A stretch of 64,000 bases of DNA. Origin: Ophiodon elongatus. Lineage: Eukaryota; Chordata; Actinopteri; Perciformes; Hexagrammidae. The position numbers were made by a program, and so were the translations under genes. How positions within the stretch are numbered: the stretch's first letter is position 1; each line of letters begins with the position of its first letter. The stretch spans positions 517,001-581,000 of the forward strand of contig JACSYO010000938.1 of NCBI GenBank assembly GCA_016806645.1, in the 5' to 3' direction. Under the pieces are notes generated by a model. The model worked only from the letters and a program-made list of their open reading frames with translations, searched no databases and was not told the origin of the DNA. This document shows positions 59,890-64,000 of this stretch, piece after piece.

Positions 59890-61908
59890 ATGGAGATACA
59901 GTGGCGTTTATGGAATAAGGACTGGGCCTCCTTTATAAGGCCGTGGATACCTATACTGTTGGGCCTTCACCTCCAGTTCTCCCGGGCCTCCAACTGTCCC
60001 GAGGAGTGCCGCTGTGATCGCACCTTTGTTTACTGCAACGAGCGGAGCCTGACCTCAGTGCCTCTGGGAATCGGTGAGGGTTACAAGACCCTTTACCTCC
60101 ACAACAACCAAATCAATAACGCTGGTTTTCCCCTGGAGCTCCACCACGTGGCCTCTGTGGAAACTGTGTTTCTCTACGGTAACCAGCTGGATGAGTTCCC
60201 CATCAACCTGCCCAAAAATGTGAGGGTTCTCCATCTGCAGGAGAACAACATTCAGACCATCTCCAGAGCAGCTCTGGCTCAGCTTCTTTGGCTGGAGGAG
60301 CTGCACTTGGATGATAACTCCATTTCTACTGTAGGGGTGGAGGAAGGGGCCTTCCGGGAGGCACTAAGCCTGAAGATGCTCTTCCTCACCAAAAACCACA
60401 TGAGCAGTGTGCCTATTGGTCTTCCAGATGATCTGAAAGAGTTGCGAATGGACGAGAACCGGATCGCTGTGATCGCAGAGGAAGCATTTCGGAATGTCAC
60501 CCGCCTGCAGCGCCTCCTATTGGATGGGAACCTGTTGACAGATGAAGGGATTGCACCAGGGACCTTTCAGGACCTGGTCACCCTCAGGGAGCTGTCCTTG
60601 GCCCGCAACTCACTAACATACCCTCCCCCGTTCCTCCCAGGGGAGGTGCTCGTCAAATTAAACTTTCAGGAAAATCAGATAAACAGGATCCCTGCCAGTG
60701 CATTCGCAGGGTTGCACAAGCTGGAGAGGCTGGATATTTCCAACAACCAGCTGCAGTCGTTGACAGAGGGGGTCTTTGATGGCCTCCGTGCTCTCAGACA
60801 GCTCACTGTTCGGAACAACCTTTGGCTGTGCGACTGCAGCATCAAATGGGTGGTGTCATGGCTCAAATCTCTGCCGGCCTCGCTCAATGTGCGTGGCTTC
60901 ATGTGTCATAAACCTGAAAAGTTCCGGGGCATGGTGATCCGGGAGCTGAGTGCTGAGCTGGTCCAGTGCCCACAGAGCACAGCGACCGCACCCCTGTCCT
61001 CTTCACCAGCTGAAACTGCGCTGATCCCATCCCTGTCCTCAGACTCCCCCCTGGTCACTCAGTATGTTTCCCCCTCCTCCAGGCAACCCTTCCCCACGTT
61101 AACCACCCACTACCCTGTCTATTCAACCAGAGAGGGGGGGTTGAGGACTAAGCAACCTTTGGACCCCAGGAGGGAGACTTTGCAGGTCACATTTGCCATA
61201 CTGAATGGCTCAGCTATCCACGTCAGCTGGGTGGCCGCCTTTCCAGTCACTGCCTACAAGGTGACCTGGGCCAGGATGGGCCCCAGTCTGACAGGGGACA
61301 CGGTCAGGGAGAGGATAGTGGGTGGGGATCACCGGGGGATCCGACTGGCTAACCTTGAGCCAAAGTCCACCTATCGGATCTGTGTCATTCCCTTGGATGC
61401 GTTCAATAATTACCGGCCCAAAGATGATACCGTGTGCACCGAGGCCGTGACCACGGCGGCCTCTTTTAACCCCGACAACAACAACAGCAAAAGACCGTCA
61501 GGGCCTGAACAGGCCACGCAACAGGAACCCAGCTCGCCTTTCTTGCTGGCTGGACTGATTGGCGGGGCTGTGATCGTGGTGCTGGTGGCGCTCCTCAGCG
61601 TCTTCTGCTGGCACATGCACAAGAAGAGTCGCTCCAAGTCTTCCACCAAGTGGAAATACAACCGGGGTCGGAGAAAAGACGACTATTGCGAGGCAGGGAC
61701 CAAGAAAGACAATTCTATCCTAGAAATGACTGAGACCAGCTTCCAGATAGTCTCACTCAACAACGAACAGCTCCTCAAGGGAGATTTCCGCATTCAGCCT
61801 ATTTACACCCCTAATGGGGGCATCGGCTTCCGAGACTGCCCCCTGGAGAACAACAGCACAGTTTACTGCAAGAACAATGTTCAGGATGCAGACTTTTGTG
61901 GCACATGA
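59890..61908 (+). CDS. flrt2: FLRT2, fibronectin leucine-rich transmembrane protein 2
   Basis: Type I membrane cell-adhesion and guidance receptor. Family members bind UNC5 receptors and latrophilins (ADGRL), self-associate, and modulate FGFR signalling. 672 residues (human about 660). Order: signal peptide about 1-34; LRRNT with C36, C40, C42, C49; about ten LRRs to about 309; LRRCT with C314, C316, C339, C360; Ser/Thr/Pro linker 362-428; fibronectin III about 430-523; TM about 551-574; 98-residue tail. The tail motif KKDNSILEMTETSFQIVSLN and the LRR segment YCNERSLTSVPLGI mark it as FLRT2 rather than FLRT1/3. N-glycosylation sequons include N202 and N439. H170 (UNC5 surface) and R186/D188 (homotypic surface), as I recall from mouse work, are conserved at the same numbers. 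The start is the first ATG after in-frame stops, with G at -3 and +4. Single coding exon, as in mammals; no frameshift. Confidence 0.96.
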   Translation: MEIQWRLWNKDWASFIRPWIPILLGLHLQFSRASNCPEECRCDRTFVYCNERSLTSVPLGIGEGYKTLYLHNNQINNAGFPLELHHVASVETVFLYGNQLDEFPINLPKNVRVLHLQENNIQTISRAALAQLLWLEELHLDDNSISTVGVEEGAFREALSLKMLFLTKNHMSSVPIGLPDDLKELRMDENRIAVIAEEAFRNVTRLQRLLLDGNLLTDEGIAPGTFQDLVTLRELSLARNSLTYPPPFLPGEVLVKLNFQENQINRIPASAFAGLHKLERLDISNNQLQSLTEGVFDGLRALRQLTVRNNLWLCDCSIKWVVSWLKSLPASLNVRGFMCHKPEKFRGMVIRELSAELVQCPQSTATAPLSSSPAETALIPSLSSDSPLVTQYVSPSSRQPFPTLTTHYPVYSTREGGLRTKQPLDPRRETLQVTFAILNGSAIHVSWVAAFPVTAYKVTWARMGPSLTGDTVRERIVGGDHRGIRLANLEPKSTYRICVIPLDAFNNYRPKDDTVCTEAVTTAASFNPDNNNSKRPSGPEQATQQEPSSPFLLAGLIGGAVIVVLVALLSVFCWHMHKKSRSKSSTKWKYNRGRRKDDYCEAGTKKDNSILEMTETSFQIVSLNNEQLLKGDFRIQPIYTPNGGIGFRDCPLENNSTVYCKNNVQDADFCGT

Positions 61909-62771
61909 TGGTTTGGGAGAGCATCAGGAGCATTTTTACTGGCAACTACCCACTCTTTACTGGACACTGTACAGTGTTAATATTATTTGAAACCCCTGTG
62001 TCTTCAAGAAATGTAATTTATACACCTAACTGGACGGTATTTTTTATATGACAACGTTGGATTTATAAGTTATTGGTTTCTGGAGTTGTGCTGTTTGAGT
62101 TCTGTGCACACAGACATGTACGATCAGGATTCATTTATTAAGTAAGTATTAAGACTGGGTTTTGTTCTGATTTTCATTAATAGTAAATAATTTAGAAGTC
62201 AATGTATACTGTAACCAAGACAGATACAGAATCCACCCTGTAGCACAGGTACATCATACCAGTACTAAAACCAGTTGGTCCAACTCTGCATGAGAGAGGG
62301 AGAAAAGAGATGGGCACAAATCAGCCACACTCACCACTAGAGGGCGTAGTTTTCTCTAAACCATACAGCCCACCTCACTTTTCCTGTGACTGTTTTTAAT
62401 CAAGTCATCACAGTTCTTTGGCATATTTGTTTAATTGCCACAACAGTCGATAGAGATGCAAATGATTGGATTCCTGCTCCAGGAAGAGGACTTATTTTTA
62501 TGCAAATGGAATTTTCTCTGCTACAGAAGGAAATGTAAAGGTCACATTCATTAAACATTCACAAAAAGTGGCAGGCTGCAGCGATTTCTCCTGCTTTTCA
62601 AGAGTAATACATTATCACAGTTAAAGGGTCACGTTATTAGTGCTGGCTGTGTTTGATGGTGGGTGTCACAGTGAGCCGCGACAAAAAAGCACATCTGCCA
62701 TCTGTTTGTTTAACCAATTAAGAACCAACTCTTCTCCTTTTGTTCAGCAAGAATAATGTTATGGTAAAACA
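61909..62771 (+). other. flrt2 3' UTR (proximal part)
   Basis: AT-rich, without further frames. No AATAAA is seen. Variant signals are AGTAAA at 62182-62187 and ATTAAA at 62550-62555. Mammalian FLRT2 has a long 3' UTR, so the transcript may extend further or beyond the window. Confidence 0.5.
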
Positions 62772-62872
<101 letters not shown>

Positions 62873-64000
62873 CCTTGAAGTTATCAGCTTAAATGTCTTT
62901 TGGATCCATGTTTTTGCACAAAAGGTGTACTGTATATACATTCAATTGAATTGTTGTTGAGGAAATCTCTTGCTCATGATTATTTATTTACCTCGTTACA
63001 CATTTAATTAAAAACATATCTCCAAAAGTGAACTCATCCCTCGTGATCTGTCCCGGAATAATCACTGACTCAAACTGTTACGAGTCCACTCGCGTGGGGG
63101 AGCTCAGCGGTAGGAGCAGAGGTCTGCTCGGAGAGGGAAGGGTCCTTTGAGGATGACTAGTGCCAGCTCAAAAGTTACAAAGAAGTTGCACTTAACTTCT
63201 ACTGAACACCAAAACATATTAACGCAGCCTCGCTGAGGGTGTGCACGAGAGAATCAAGGATGTCAAACAATAGGCTGAAATTGTGTCAACTTAAATTTAA
63301 AGGAGTATTTAATGACCAGTACAGTGTTGAAAGTCTTTCTTAGAAATATCACGTTTGCTCTCCAAAGCTATCAAATGAGCCTTTTACACGACAGGAAGTT
63401 AACGAGCTGAGATCTGGAGCTCCCCGTAGCCCGAACCTGTAACCCTATGGGCTCTGCCTTGGGTCTGTTTTACAAAGCGGAGAGTTTTGGACGCACACTT
63501 CCTTTCCTAAACACAAGTCCTACATTATTTATTCAGTTTGTTGTATTGCAAACCAGCTGTGGCTTTCCTCCCCACCGAGAGGACCTGGAACGGGGATTCA
63601 GCATCAACTACTGAGCAGAGAGCTTCAGAGTGGAAACTAAAGCAGGACCTGTGACAGTGGTCTATAGAAATAGAACTGGAGTAGAATGGACGTTTATGCT
63701 TTACGGCCAAATGACGTGTGTTATTATATTAAATATTATATATTATCTATATTCTCACTAATGCCAACATTCCCAAACCCTTTTCTGCTTTCAACCTTTT
63801 GGAAGACGAAACAAATTCAACCCCCCACCGCCCTGTCAACTATTAGGAACAGAGTTAAAACAATAATAATAACATATCTGCAAATATTAGTTTTTAAAAC
63901 AAAATTATGAATTACATGTTTTGATAAATGTCTCACATTTGATTATTCAAGACTCTTGATTATTCAAGAGTTTAAGATTGTATTAAAATCTTGTGCGCAC
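62873..64000. other. flrt2 distal 3' UTR or downstream flank
   Basis: No gene. A further ATTAAA lies at 63007-63012. A tRNA-like scrap at 63095-63170 is listed separately. The last 50 bases hold a short palindrome ('ctcttgattattcaagag', about 63952-63969). Confidence 0.5.
63095..63170 (+). repeat. tRNA-like (SINE-head-like) fragment
   Basis: 'gggggagctcagcggtaggagc' resembles an A box with a D-arm, followed by 'agaggtctgctcgg'. The B-box position reads 'agggtcctttgaggatg', which does not match the consensus. Not a functional tRNA; most likely a decayed tRNA-derived retroposon head. Confidence 0.35.

Noticed and set aside
60055..61661. Minus-strand frames of 73-83 codons opposite flrt2
   Set aside because: Antisense shadows of the flrt2 coding sequence.

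Overview
This is vertebrate nuclear DNA, almost certainly from a ray-finned (percomorph-like) teleost. The grounds are one intronless-ORF vertebrate gene in a very gene-poor background, long (AC)n/(AT)n/(GA)n microsatellites, tRNA-derived SINE copies of fish type, hAT-like miniature transposons, and no bacterial or viral gene organisation.

The only protein-coding gene I can support is flrt2 (fibronectin leucine-rich transmembrane protein 2). Its whole CDS is one uninterrupted frame of 672 codons at 59890-61908 (+). Upstream lie a CpG-rich probable first non-coding exon and promoter (about 57195-57752, ending in a consensus splice donor), an intron of about 1.7 kb, and a second-exon 5' UTR beginning at a good acceptor (59428/59429). 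An uninterrupted 91-bp (GA)n tract abuts the CpG-rich block. The 3' UTR and flank run to the window end without a clear canonical poly(A) signal.

Positions 1 to about 57,000 look like a gene desert upstream of flrt2. The many short ORFs there are chance or repeat-derived. The desert holds: (1) a 27-bp minisatellite of roughly 39 units (7506-8560) with a 135-bp higher-order period; (2) a GC-rich 11/12-bp minisatellite (20098-20531); (3) an unnamed dispersed repeat, called family A here, with at least eleven recognisable copies, all on the + strand as far as I can see; (4) SINEs, hAT-like elements and TIR elements, several nested inside one another; (5) a perfect 24-bp-stem hairpin at 49459-49522; and (6) several repeat-free blocks that read like candidate regulatory elements, which is inference only.

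The most unusual structure is the composite at 7345-9275. The 27-bp minisatellite sits inside a family A copy, between modules that lie close together in other copies, so the array appears to have been born inside the transposable repeat. Two other family A copies are split by younger insertions, giving a readable relative chronology.
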